Below are positions 44,185 to 52,468 of a stretch of 64,000 nucleotides of DNA, one piece after another. Source of the DNA: Bacillota bacterium (lineage in GTDB: Bacteria > Bacillota > Clostridia > DSM-8532); contig JAEYOK010000010.1 of NCBI GenBank assembly GCA_023411795.1, positions 128,892 to 192,891 of the forward strand, in the 5' to 3' direction. The notes beneath the pieces are model-generated. The model had not been told where the DNA came from, did no database searches, and saw only the letters and a list, made by a program, of their open reading frames with translations. The position numbers were made by a program, and so were the translations under genes. Each line of letters starts with the position of its first letter. Positions within the stretch are counted from its first letter, which is position 1.

Positions 44185-44475
44185 GCAAAAAACCCTCGTA
44201 CCGTCGTTTAATATAACAACAGGGACGAGGGATAAACTCAACGCGTTACCACCCTATTTTATCTTTATTTTACAATAAAGACCTCATTAGGTTCAATCAA
44301 ACCATCGCCTGTAACGGGGCTAGCCGTTTCCTCCTACTAATAAATTCGGAAGAACTACTCAGGAGAGATCATTTTCCAAAAACCCTGCCGATTCACACCA
44401 ACTATCGGCTCTCTGTGAAGATTTTTTACTGGAAAAATAGCTCCTTCATTGCATTTGTAAGGGGTTATTTAGTTA
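44185..44475 (-). promoter_or_regulatory. T-box leader of the branched-chain amino acid operon
   Basis: On the minus strand the leader carries the T-box sequence AGGGTGGTAACGCG (44242-44255), close to the AGGGTGGNACCGCG consensus with one change. A strong terminator, CCCTCGT...ACGAGGG plus six T, follows at about 44190-44231. Upstream, GAGAGCCGAT...GTTGGTG...ATCGGC belongs to Stem I. The specifier, in AATGATCTCTCC, reads most simply as AUC (isoleucine) but CUC (leucine) overlaps it. Uncharged tRNA would allow read-through into ilvB. Confidence 0.92.
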
Positions 44476-44484
44476 TTGTATAGT

Positions 44485-44514
44485 ATTATATCAGTATGGA
44501 CAAGTTTGTGTCAA
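44485..44514 (-). promoter_or_regulatory. Sigma-A promoter of the ilv-leu operon
   Basis: TTGACA (44509-44514) and TATAAT (44485-44490) on the minus strand are both perfect consensus boxes with an 18-bp spacer. This puts the start near 44478 at the head of the T-box. Confidence 0.88.
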
Positions 44515-44746
44515 TTATAGGATTTTTACAAAATAAGACTGTACGGGCTGATATTTATATACTATTTACCCATAATTACCTCAATCTTATAAAATACTTA
44601 GTATAAAGTTAATCAAGTTTAGCAGCTATAGCCTGCAGGCACGCCGCCTCTATTAAATCGATATCCGGTCTCTTGACTTTATATGAGATAATAATAATAA
44701 TATTGTAATAATAGATATATCAACATTATTAAGGATTGGTGACTAA

Positions 44747-45094
44747 GTGGCAAATGATTTCTCCATAATAAATATTGAGGAAGGGCGACCCACAGCAGAT
44801 GTGGCTATTAAAAGGTTGGCTTCTGAAATAGTTAGAGCGAAGGCTCAAAACATAAAGGTTGTAAAACTAATTCATGGATATGGCTCTTCAGGCGTTGGGG
44901 GTATATTAAAAACTGTTATAAGAAGAGAGCTTGAGCGGATGAAAAAGCGCGGTACTATCAAGCTTTATGTTCCGGGTGAAAACTTTGAGATTTTTAATAT
45001 AGACGCCATCAAGTTGCTTGACAGCAGCAGTTCCATAAAGAATGACAAAGATCTTGGGCGGTACAACAGCGGAATAACCATGGTCCTTTTGTAG
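44747..45094 (+). CDS. Smr-domain-like small protein
   Basis: 115 residues from a GTG. KVVKLIHGYGSSGVGG matches the conserved HGxGxG loop of Smr domains (MutS2/Smr nuclease family), and AIKRLASEIVRAKAQ is the preceding helix. A stand-alone Smr domain of this size is common in clostridia; its target is not known, and nicking DNA or RNA is possible from the family. TTGACT at 44673 with an AT-rich box 17 bp later may be its promoter. The 270-bp gap before it shows nothing else. Confidence 0.8.
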   Translation: MANDFSIINIEEGRPTADVAIKRLASEIVRAKAQNIKVVKLIHGYGSSGVGGILKTVIRRELERMKKRGTIKLYVPGENFEIFNIDAIKLLDSSSSIKNDKDLGRYNSGITMVLL

Positions 45095-45265
45095 AAAACA
45101 CATAAATAGTTTCATATTGTAAAAACTAAAGGTAATCGGCACCTTATCTTAATTTACAAAAACAGTTGCAGTGGTGCGTGAACTTGTGGTAAAATATTTC
45201 TTGCTGTAAATAATAGATATTTAACGATATATCATTGATATACGGATTGCAGGGAGGTGTAGCAA

Positions 45266-45454
45266 ATGGCTAAGTGCGAGGTATGCGATAAAGGTCAACA
45301 TTTTGGTATACAGGTCAGTCACTCTCACAGGAGAAGTAATAAAGTCTGGAAGCCTAATGTAAGGAATGTTAAAGTTGAAGTTGATGGTGTTTCAAAGAGT
45401 ATGCACATTTGTGCTAAGTGCCTGCGTTCCAGTAAAATAGCTAAATCTGTTTAA
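45266..45454 (+). CDS. rpmB: Ribosomal protein L28
   Basis: 62 residues. MAKCEVCDKGQHFG, then SHSHRRSNKVWKPN, and CAKCLRS give the zinc-binding (four-cysteine) form of L28. GGGAGGTG lies before the ATG, and a strong terminator lies 12 bp after the stop. Confidence 0.97.
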   Translation: MAKCEVCDKGQHFGIQVSHSHRRSNKVWKPNVRNVKVEVDGVSKSMHICAKCLRSSKIAKSV

Positions 45455-45466
45455 ATTAACATAAAA

Positions 45467-45493
45467 AATGTGGCAAGCTGATTGCCACATTTT
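45467..45493 (+). terminator. rpmB terminator
   Basis: AAATGTGGCAA / TTGCCACATTT perfect stem, 5-nt loop, then TTT. Directly after rpmB. Confidence 0.93.
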
Positions 45494-45506
45494 TTATTTT
45501 CGTAGT

Positions 45507-45527
45507 AAAAGAGAACTTGTTCTCTTT
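45507..45527 (-). terminator. spoVM terminator
   Basis: AAAGAGAA-CTTG-TTCTCTTT hairpin followed on the minus strand by TTT, 38 bp after the spoVM stop. Confidence 0.65.
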
Positions 45528-45564
45528 CAATAAAGGTGGGGCTTTCTACTCCCAGTTCCCCTTG

Positions 45565-45636
45565 CTAGTGGATTCTAAACAAACGCCTGAGTATTCCTCC
45601 CAGGAATCCGGGCATCTTAAGCACTACAATCTTCAT
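45565..45636 (-). CDS. spoVM: Stage V sporulation protein SpoVM (23-residue amphipathic peptide)
   Basis: A 23-codon gene with a good ribosome site (GGAGG, 8 nt before the ATG). The peptide MKIVVLKMPGFLGGILRRLF keeps the SpoVM pattern: K-x-P-x-FLGGI-x-R. SpoVM is a short amphipathic helix that lands on the curved forespore membrane and anchors SpoIVA to start the spore coat. It is 3 residues shorter than the 26-residue B. subtilis peptide. It points to a spore-forming host. Confidence 0.9.
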   Translation of the reverse strand: MKIVVLKMPGFLGGILRRLFRIH

Positions 45637-45726
45637 GTGCAAAACCTCCATGCCAGCACCTGTCATTAAAGTATATTCTCAGAAATCCAAAATTGTTAAC
45701 GTTTTTAATAAATATTTTCAAAAGTC

Positions 45727-47046
45727 TTATTTTTGGACAAGGACATCTATAAATGCCTGTCCGTTCGTGTCAACTATTTGAATTTTTACACCGAGCTTTT
45801 CTTCTAGTTGATCAGCCGAAATATCATCAAGCATTACATCTGTACCGGCTCTGAACATATTTTTACTCAATAACAGCTTTTCACCCAGTTCCTTTCCGGA
45901 AAGCTCTCTAATTAAGTCGCAACCGGTTAAAAGCCCTGTGACTGTAACACCTTTGCCAAAGAACGTGTTTTCAACCTTATAAACAATTATTTTAAGACCT
46001 TTAATAGTTTTTTCTATTAATGAGGTAATCCTTTTAAATTGTTCATAGACTGAAACTCCGGTAGCAATGCTGATGGTCTTTTCTCCAATATTATAATTAC
46101 CGGCTTTTTTAAGATCCCTTAAAGCCTCTTCCACTTCATAAGAAAGGGATGTAACCATACCAACGCCATTTTCAATCTGTGGAAAATCTTCATAGGCTTC
46201 AATGGGAGGAAGAGGTCTGCCTGCCATAATATATATTTCATCGGCAAGATAAACAACCCTGCTATCATATTTTTTCAGTAACTTTTCCTGCCAATACTCA
46301 ATCTGGTCAATTAAGTTATTTGCTATTTCTTTATTAAATGGCCTCAGTTGAGTCAAGCCTTCCCTGTATTTTGTAAGACCTACAGGTACTACTGAAATGC
46401 TGTAAAGCTGTGGGCCAAGGTCAGTAAGTTCTGTTATGGTTCTATCAAGCTCCCGACCATCATTTAAGCCGGGGCAAAGTACAATTTGAGTATTTACAAC
46501 AATACCGGCAGAAGTAAATCTCTTTACCTTCTCCAGTACATCACCTGCAAAACGATTATTAAGCATCTTTTTTCTGAGCTCAGGGTTGGTGGTGTGTACA
46601 GATACGTTCACAGGCGACATGTGATAGCGAATTATTCTGTCAATTTCTTCTTCCGAAAGATTCGTCGTTGTTATATAATTTCCAAAAAGAAAGGACAGCC
46701 TTGCATCATCATCCTTAAAGTATAAAGTCTCTCTCATTCCCTTTGGCAGCTGGTCTATAAAGCAAAAGACACAATTATTCCGGCAGGATTTCTCCTCATC
46801 CAGAAGAGAATTAGCAAAATCTAAACCCAGATCCTCCGACTCATCCTTCTCAATTTCAAATTGCCAGTTCTCGCCACTCTTCTTCTCTATTTCCAAAACA
46901 ATTTCTGAATCGGCGCAATAGAATCGGTAGTCAAACACGTCTTTAATTTCCTGACCGTTTATGGATAGCACAAAATCACCGGCCTCTATGCCCAGTTCTT
47001 GCGCAATACTATCATCTTGTATAGACGTTATCTCAATTTTGTGCAT
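45727..47046 (-). CDS. DUF512-family protein: PDZ plus radical-SAM Fe-S protein
   Basis: 439 residues from the ATG at 47046 (AAAGGGAG upstream). The frame's extra 22 codons lie in a repeat and are not supported. Residues 1-70 are PDZ-like (IEAGDFVLSINGQEI). CRNNCVFCFIDQLP is the C-x3-C-x2-C radical-SAM cluster site (about residue 88). A DUF512 C-terminal domain follows with TGVSVYEQF and GLLTGCDLI. The reaction is unknown. It is widespread in Clostridia and often lies near der/gpsA, which are not seen here. Confidence 0.9.
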   Translation of the reverse strand: MHKIEITSIQDDSIAQELGIEAGDFVLSINGQEIKDVFDYRFYCADSEIVLEIEKKSGENWQFEIEKDESEDLGLDFANSLLDEEKSCRNNCVFCFIDQLPKGMRETLYFKDDDARLSFLFGNYITTTNLSEEEIDRIIRYHMSPVNVSVHTTNPELRKKMLNNRFAGDVLEKVKRFTSAGIVVNTQIVLCPGLNDGRELDRTITELTDLGPQLYSISVVPVGLTKYREGLTQLRPFNKEIANNLIDQIEYWQEKLLKKYDSRVVYLADEIYIMAGRPLPPIEAYEDFPQIENGVGMVTSLSYEVEEALRDLKKAGNYNIGEKTISIATGVSVYEQFKRITSLIEKTIKGLKIIVYKVENTFFGKGVTVTGLLTGCDLIRELSGKELGEKLLLSKNMFRAGTDVMLDDISADQLEEKLGVKIQIVDTNGQAFIDVLVQK

Positions 47047-47060
47047 AATATGCTCCCTTT

Positions 47061-47100
47061 GTGTCAGGGGGACGGTTCTTTTAACACATACCCCTGACAC
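47061..47100. repeat. GGGACGGT-core palindromic repeat upstream of the DUF512 gene
   Basis: 27-bp unit at 47061-47087: GTGTCA arm, GGGGGACGGTTC core, TTAACAC arm. CCCCTGACAC (47091-47100) pairs perfectly with its first 10 bases, so two alternative hairpins are possible. Same subfamily as the copy at 56971. Confidence 0.85.
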
Positions 47101-47165
47101 ATAAAAAAACAATAGCAGCTATTTATAGCTGCTACTACTTTTTGAGTCGATGGAATGCCCGGAGG

Positions 47166-47354
47166 TTATTTCTTGTTTTCGTCTACCTTCACAACTTCCT
47201 TGCCGTCATAAGATCCACATTCCTTACAAACCACGTGCGGGAGCTTGAGTGCATGACATTTCTTGCATGCAACAAGATTGGGCGCTGAAAGCTTGTAATG
47301 AGTCCTTCTCTTATTTTTCCTCTGCTTCGACACTTTACTTTTTGGTACCGCCAT
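47166..47354 (-). CDS. rpmF: Ribosomal protein L32
   Basis: 62 residues from the ATG at 47354 (GGAGGTG upstream). MAVPKSKVSKQRKNKRR and C-x2-C...C-x2-C zinc knuckles (CKKCHALKLPHVVCKEC) are diagnostic. It follows yceD as usual. The plsX gene commonly found next is not here; the DUF512 gene follows instead. Confidence 0.97.
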   Translation of the reverse strand: MAVPKSKVSKQRKNKRRTHYKLSAPNLVACKKCHALKLPHVVCKECGSYDGKEVVKVDENKK

Positions 47355-47410
47355 TTGTAACACCTCCGTTCAGTGTTGCATTATCAGCATTCCTGCTGTA
47401 ATATTGCTAA

Positions 47411-47929
47411 TTAATCAAAAAAACCTTTTAAAACTTCAAACCTTGAGTCTGCTGAGCTTGTTTCATTACAGCTGCAGCTTTCGCCATGCATTTCGGCTCC
47501 ACATTCAGGACATAGCCCCGGGCAATCATCCCTGCATTTGTGAGCCATAGGAACACTAGTTAATATATAATCAGCTAATATCCTGTCAAGCTCAAGGGTA
47601 TTACCGCTAAAGGTAAACCGATCATCTTCAAAGTCTTCTACATTTTCAATGCCTGTTTTAGTCTTCTCAATTATGCCCTCATCAATATTAACGGTAAGCA
47701 CTCTTTCTATCCTTTTGCCACACCTGTCACAAACCGTTTCATAACTGACTTTGGCAAGGCCCTTTAATATCAGCATACCATTATTATTGGTAACAGTTCC
47801 GGTAAATTCGACCGGACTTATAAAGGAAACTGAGCCAAGATTGGTTTCCAAATCCTCCAAAGTATCCTTTTGCTGAATCTCTATAATCCCGCCATTATTC
47901 TTTATAATTGAGGTTATATCAAGCTTCAA
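47411..47929 (-). CDS. yceD: YceD/DUF177 family protein
   Basis: 172 residues. A TTG at 47929 is the likely start, since AGGAGGG lies 8-9 nt before it and the product then begins MKLDITS. The GTG at 47950 lacks a site. Four cysteine pairs are seen: CDRCG, CRDDCPGLCPECG and CSC. Paired with rpmF in most bacteria; thought to act in 23S rRNA or ribosome assembly. Confidence 0.9.
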   Translation of the reverse strand: MKLDITSIIKNNGGIIEIQQKDTLEDLETNLGSVSFISPVEFTGTVTNNNGMLILKGLAKVSYETVCDRCGKRIERVLTVNIDEGIIEKTKTGIENVEDFEDDRFTFSGNTLELDRILADYILTSVPMAHKCRDDCPGLCPECGAEMHGESCSCNETSSADSRFEVLKGFFD

Positions 47930-48030
47930 ATCCCTTTCCCTCCTAAGCACGTAATAGCTCCCGGAAGGTCAACATGAAATATTATACTCACTTGATCTTG
48001 CTTTGTCAATCCTTTGCTTTTTAACAGCGA

Positions 48031-49269
48031 TTAATCGTAAAGCGGAAAGCGAGCTGTAAGTTGACCGACTCTTTCTATTATTGCCGTCTTATTGCTTTCG
48101 AATCCCCCGCTTAATGTCATATTTATTAATTCGGCTATCTCCAGCATTTCGTTTTCTTTCATGCCACGAGTTGTGACTGCCGGTGTTCCTATACGAATAC
48201 CGCTTGTCACAAAAGGGCTAAGGGTGTCGAATGGAATACCGTTTTTGTTTACTGTTATCATAACTTCATCAAGCATCAATTGTGCATCTTTACCTGTAAT
48301 ACCCTTATTGGTGACATCAATCAGCATAAGGTGATTGTCGGTTCCACCTGACACAATATTAAAATCCTTAGCCTTAAGAGCATCGGATAACACCTTGGCA
48401 TTTTTAGCTACCTGCCTCTGATATTCCGTAAATTCAGGTGTAAGTGCTTCCTTAAAACAAACCGCTTTACCTGCAATCACATGCATCAAGGGACCGCCCT
48501 GTATACCGGGGAATACGGAACGGTCTATATCTTTCGCATATTTCTCTTTGCACAGAACCATACCACCTCTTGGTCCCCTTAATGTCTTGTGGGTTGTGGT
48601 GGTAACAAAGTCTGCATACGGCACGGGACTGGGATGTACACCTGCAGCAACAAGTCCGGCTATGTGAGCCATATCTACCATTAGATAGCTTCCAACTTCA
48701 TCGCATATTTCACGAAAAGCTTTAAAATCAATGATTCTGGAATACGCACTTGCTCCTGCAATAATCATTTTGGGCTTTACTTCTATTGCTGTCTTTCTTA
48801 ATGCGTCATAATCTATAGTTCCATCAGATTCTTTTACACCATAAGCAATAGGTTTAAAATACTTTCCAGACATATTAAGGGCCATACCATGGCTTAAATG
48901 TCCACCATGAGCCAGATTCATTCCCATATACACATCACCGGGCTGCAATACGGCATAGAAAACAGCCATATTAGCTTGAGCCCCGGAATGAGGCTGTACG
49001 TTAACATGTTCAGCTCCGAAAAGTTCTTTAGCGCGGCTAATAGCAAGGGATTCAACAACATCGACATATTCGCAGCCGCCATAATAACGTTTTCCAGGAT
49101 ATCCCTCTGCATATTTGTTAGTCAAAGGTGTGCTTACTGCCTCAAGAACTGCCTTACTCACAAAGTTTTCAGATGCAATCAGTTCAATTTTATCTGCTTG
49201 TCTGCTTACTTCGCTATATATGGCTTGTGCTACTTCTGGGTCAATTCTCTCTATCTCGTTGTATTTCAT
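48031..49269 (-). CDS. glyA: Serine hydroxymethyltransferase
   Basis: 412 residues. A PLP enzyme that makes glycine and one-carbon folate from serine. GYPGKRYYGGCEYVD, HSGAQANMAVF, MVDMAHIAGLVA and the PLP lysine in TTTTHKTLRGPRGG are all present. GGGGGAGG before the ATG. It appears to be monocistronic. Confidence 0.99.
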   Translation of the reverse strand: MKYNEIERIDPEVAQAIYSEVSRQADKIELIASENFVSKAVLEAVSTPLTNKYAEGYPGKRYYGGCEYVDVVESLAISRAKELFGAEHVNVQPHSGAQANMAVFYAVLQPGDVYMGMNLAHGGHLSHGMALNMSGKYFKPIAYGVKESDGTIDYDALRKTAIEVKPKMIIAGASAYSRIIDFKAFREICDEVGSYLMVDMAHIAGLVAAGVHPSPVPYADFVTTTTHKTLRGPRGGMVLCKEKYAKDIDRSVFPGIQGGPLMHVIAGKAVCFKEALTPEFTEYQRQVAKNAKVLSDALKAKDFNIVSGGTDNHLMLIDVTNKGITGKDAQLMLDEVMITVNKNGIPFDTLSPFVTSGIRIGTPAVTTRGMKENEMLEIAELINMTLSGGFESNKTAIIERVGQLTARFPLYD

Positions 49270-49363
49270 ATCTTATTGTTTCCTCCCCCGTCTAGTCATT
49301 CATAAATTATACGGTTTTATTTAAGTTCGTGTCAACCGTATAAATATACATAAATATGCATTT

Positions 49364-50257
49364 TTAGCCCATATTTTTGTCTTCGTTTACCTTTCCATCA
49401 ATGCGTTCGACAGAAGCCGCATCAATAAACATTAGCACCGTAAGCCTTTGGGTTATTAATTGTATTATTATCTCAAAAAAAGCTAATATAAAGAGAGACA
49501 ATAACTGGTTTTCCAAACCTAATGAAAAAGTGCTTAGTAAAAGTCCAAGGCAAACAGGCCAAAGCCCATTTAAAATAACCTTTCTCTTACAGCCTTTTGT
49601 TATATCCAAAGACTTCTTAAAATTTCTGAACACTCCTACATCAAATTCAACAATTAGAAGGTTTTTGAAGGCAAATAAAGCATCAAAAGCCAATACCGAA
49701 AAAGGTAATAGCGGTAAAATCATCATAAACAGCGGTACTATTAATGATGCAATACCTAAAGTAAGAGTAATTAAAAACAAAAAGAATGCAAAAACACCGT
49801 AAAAGAGTATATTAAATATAATTATCTTAGGAAATCTTTTGAGGATAACAGTAAACCTTTGATTCAAAGAAGATTCCGTGTTTGTTATGCTCATATAATA
49901 GTAAGACCCATAAACAACTCCAAACAAATAAGCTATTGCTTTTGCCCCAAAGTAAATGGATAACATAATAAGAGAAGCATACGCCATATTGATAGCTATA
50001 TCAGAATTAAAGATTGATAAATCGTAGTTCTTAGCTTCAATCTGAGCTTGGAATTTATTGAATATCTGTTCATAGTAGAAGAAAATTTTCTCGGCATATG
50101 GCATAGCCAGGATATACCCGCCAAAAACTACCGCTAATTGTAACACAAATATTATTTGAGCCACCAGCGGTTGATCAATGTCATAAAACTTGATTGATTC
50201 CTTTAAATATGAGTAAATAGGCTTTATTCTACTTTCCTTTACGGATTTGTCTTCCAT
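49364..50257 (-). CDS. Polytopic membrane protein of unknown function
   Basis: 297 residues from the ATG at 50257, behind CAGGGGGAAC. About six hydrophobic helices are seen, including FVLQLAVVFGGYILAM, INMAYASLIMLSIYFGA, IFNILFYGVFAFFLFLI and IASLIVPLFMMILPLLPF. There is no transporter or enzyme motif. Its start overlaps the end of rluB by 29 bp, so it is translated from the same message. Not recognised; somewhat like DUF624/YesL-type proteins in size only. Confidence 0.85.
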   Translation of the reverse strand: MEDKSVKESRIKPIYSYLKESIKFYDIDQPLVAQIIFVLQLAVVFGGYILAMPYAEKIFFYYEQIFNKFQAQIEAKNYDLSIFNSDIAINMAYASLIMLSIYFGAKAIAYLFGVVYGSYYYMSITNTESSLNQRFTVILKRFPKIIIFNILFYGVFAFFLFLITLTLGIASLIVPLFMMILPLLPFSVLAFDALFAFKNLLIVEFDVGVFRNFKKSLDITKGCKRKVILNGLWPVCLGLLLSTFSLGLENQLLSLFILAFFEIIIQLITQRLTVLMFIDAASVERIDGKVNEDKNMG

Positions 50258-50975
50258 TTTTGTTCCCCCTGACAAGCTTAACTTCCTGTGGTGATAAGTA
50301 TTTCCACTCACCCGGTTGAAGGTTACCAAGAGTAAGTTTCCCAACCGCAGTTCTTCTTAGCCTTAGAACCGGATGCCCCACAGCCTCACACATACGCTTA
50401 ACTTGTCTGTTTCTTCCTTCATGAATTATTATTTTTAAAACTGAAACTTTATCCTTTATTTCAAGAATCTCTACTTCGGCAGGATAAGTAGGCTTGTCAT
50501 CAATGACTACACCTTTCCTTAATGCCCGGAGAGTTTCATTTGATGGCATTCCCATAATCTCGGCAATATATGTTTTCCTCGTTTCCTGACCGGGATGGGT
50601 ACTGCTGAAAGCGAAGTCTCCATCATTAGTGAGAATTAGCAATCCTGTCGTATCGTAGTCAAGCCTTCCCACCGGATAGACACGCTCCTGGACCTCTTCT
50701 ATCAAATCCAGAACCGTTCTTCGGCCCTCCGGATCAGAAACTGTGGAAACATATCCGGAAGGTTTATTGAGCATGATATAAATAAGCTTATTCTCTTTTT
50801 TTATCTGCTTTCCATCAACCTCGACCTTATCCTTATTTGATACCAGAAAGCCCATCTCTATTACTTTTTGGCCATTTACCTTAACCCTGCCGGCCTTTAT
50901 CATTTCTTCGGCATGCCGTCTTGATGCAACTCCACATTGAGCCATATGTTTTTGTAATCTTATTTTATCTTCCAT
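50229..50975 (-). CDS. rluB: Ribosomal large-subunit pseudouridine synthase B
   Basis: 248 residues. An S4 RNA-binding domain (residues 3-50, MAQCGVASRRHAEEMI) is followed by the RsuA/RluB catalytic site GRLDYDTTGLLILTNDG with the catalytic Asp. It converts a uridine in helix 89 of 23S rRNA (E. coli U2605) to pseudouridine. A basic tail (KNGRQIRKGK) ends it. Confidence 0.93.
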   Translation of the reverse strand: MEDKIRLQKHMAQCGVASRRHAEEMIKAGRVKVNGQKVIEMGFLVSNKDKVEVDGKQIKKENKLIYIMLNKPSGYVSTVSDPEGRRTVLDLIEEVQERVYPVGRLDYDTTGLLILTNDGDFAFSSTHPGQETRKTYIAEIMGMPSNETLRALRKGVVIDDKPTYPAEVEILEIKDKVSVLKIIIHEGRNRQVKRMCEAVGHPVLRLRRTAVGKLTLGNLQPGEWKYLSPQEVKLVRGNKNGRQIRKGK

Positions 50976-51180
50976 TAATTACCCTTCGTAAGTACGGGGA
51001 TCGTCAGTTTCCCCCACACTCTGTTCTATAAATCTCAGATACTATTAAATAATTCCGCTGATAATACCAATAAATATTATACCATCAAAAATGAATATAA
51101 TTAACATCTAAATAGACTAAAAGTATAATAAAACTTAGAATTTTATTGTATTATAATCTACCAAAATGAATAAGTCATGC

Positions 51181-51208
51181 GACAACTTTACTTGTTCTGT
51201 GATATAAT
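51181..51208 (+). promoter_or_regulatory. Candidate ychF promoter with extended -10
   Basis: TGATATAAT (51200-51208) has the TG extension plus a perfect -10. The -35 (GACAAC, 51181) is weak. The remainder of the 300-bp divergent region between rluB and ychF is AT-rich and shows no other element. Confidence 0.55.
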
Positions 51209-51275
51209 ATGCGCAGCATGTTTTGAATGTAGTATAATGGCAAACTAGCTCTTTGGGGCTTTAATGGAGGAATAT

Positions 51276-52370
51276 ATGAAACTAGGTATTGTCGGACTTC
51301 CTAATGTGGGAAAAAGCACACTTTTTAACGCAATAACAAAGGCAGGTGCTGAAAGCGCAAATTACCCCTTTTGCACCATAGACCCAAATATCGGAATCGT
51401 GGCCGTTCCTGATGAAAGATTGAATGTTTTGGCCAAGATGTATAACCCTAAAAAAGTAACTCCCACCGCCATAGAGTTTTTGGATATAGCTGGTTTAGTA
51501 AGAGGAGCCAGCAGAGGAGAAGGTCTCGGAAACAAATTTCTATCCCATATCAGGGAAGTTGATTCCATAATACATGTGGTCAGATGCTTTGACGATGGTG
51601 ATATTGTTCATGTCGAAGGCTCAGTTGATCCTGCCAGGGATATTGAAACAATAAACCTTGAACTGGTTTTTTCGGATATGGAAGCCATTGATAAACGCAT
51701 TGACAAGACAAAAAAGCAGATGAAGTCCGGTGACAAGAAGTATTTAGCAGAACTGGAGCTTTTGGAAAGTATTAAAGAGACTTTGGATAAAGGCCTCCCC
51801 GTAAGATCCATGACCTTTGAGCCGGATCAAATTGATTATGTGGAACAACTTTTCCTGCTTACATGGAAACCTGTTATGTATTGTGCTAATGTCTCTGAGG
51901 ATGGTATTGCAACCATTGATCAAAACCCCTATGTTGCTAAGGTAAAAGAAATTGCTAAAGCAGAAGGTTCTGAAGTAATTGTAATCTGTGCAAAAATTGA
52001 AGAAGAAATCGCTCAGCTAGATGACGATGAAAAGCAGTTATTTTTAGAAGAGCTGGGTTTATCAGAATCCGGTCTTGATAAACTCATTAAGGCTAGCTAC
52101 AAGCTACTTGGCTTAATTAGTTTCTTAACCGCAGGTGAACCTGAGGTTCGTGCTTGGACAATAGTTAAGGGTACAAAAGCCCCGCAAGCTGCCGGTAAAA
52201 TTCATTCCGACTTCGAGAGAGGCTTCATAAGAGCCGAAATAGTCGCTTATGATGATTTAATCCGCTTAGGTTCAATGGCAGCCGCAAAGGAACAAGGCCT
52301 TGTTCGCTCCGAGGGCAAGGAATATGTTATGCATGACGGCGATGTCACCTTGTTTAGATTCAACGTATAA
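51276..52370 (+). CDS. ychF: YchF/Obg-family ATPase
   Basis: 364 residues from the second ATG (51276), with GGAGG 5 nt before. G1 GLPNVGKSTLF, G3 DIAGLVRGAS, and an NxxE-type G4 (ANVSE) that gives YchF its ATP preference are seen. The C-terminal TGS domain ends GDVTLFRFNV. Binds ribosomes and is linked to stress and translation control. Confidence 0.97.
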   Translation: MKLGIVGLPNVGKSTLFNAITKAGAESANYPFCTIDPNIGIVAVPDERLNVLAKMYNPKKVTPTAIEFLDIAGLVRGASRGEGLGNKFLSHIREVDSIIHVVRCFDDGDIVHVEGSVDPARDIETINLELVFSDMEAIDKRIDKTKKQMKSGDKKYLAELELLESIKETLDKGLPVRSMTFEPDQIDYVEQLFLLTWKPVMYCANVSEDGIATIDQNPYVAKVKEIAKAEGSEVIVICAKIEEEIAQLDDDEKQLFLEELGLSESGLDKLIKASYKLLGLISFLTAGEPEVRAWTIVKGTKAPQAAGKIHSDFERGFIRAEIVAYDDLIRLGSMAAAKEQGLVRSEGKEYVMHDGDVTLFRFNV

Positions 52371-52395
52371 TATCAATAATGTATAATTTACGTTT

Positions 52396-52419
52396 AGCCC
52401 ACCCTTAGCGGTGGGTTAA
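52396..52419 (+). terminator. ychF terminator
   Basis: AGCCCACC-N6-GGTGGGTT hairpin, 26 bp after the stop; an A/T-rich tail follows. Confidence 0.75.
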
Positions 52420-52431
52420 AGCTTCAAAAAA

Positions 52432-52464
52432 AATGAGTAAAAGGCAACGTCCCCTTTACTCATT
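52432..52464. repeat. Palindromic repeat, CGTCCC-core variant, 3' of the glycosyltransferase gene
   Basis: Long self-complementary arms, AATGAGTAAA and TTTACTCATT, enclose GGCAACGTCCCC. This is the GAGTAA-armed subfamily also seen at 61156 and 63776, with a changed core. It lies 4 bp past the stop at 52469 and 12 bp after the ychF terminator, so it may end both genes. Confidence 0.75.
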
Positions 52465-52468
52465 TTAC

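Noticed and set aside
45727..47112. DUF512 gene starting at 47112
   Set aside because: The added codons lie within a palindromic repeat and lack a ribosome site; the ATG at 47046 has AAAGGGAG in front.
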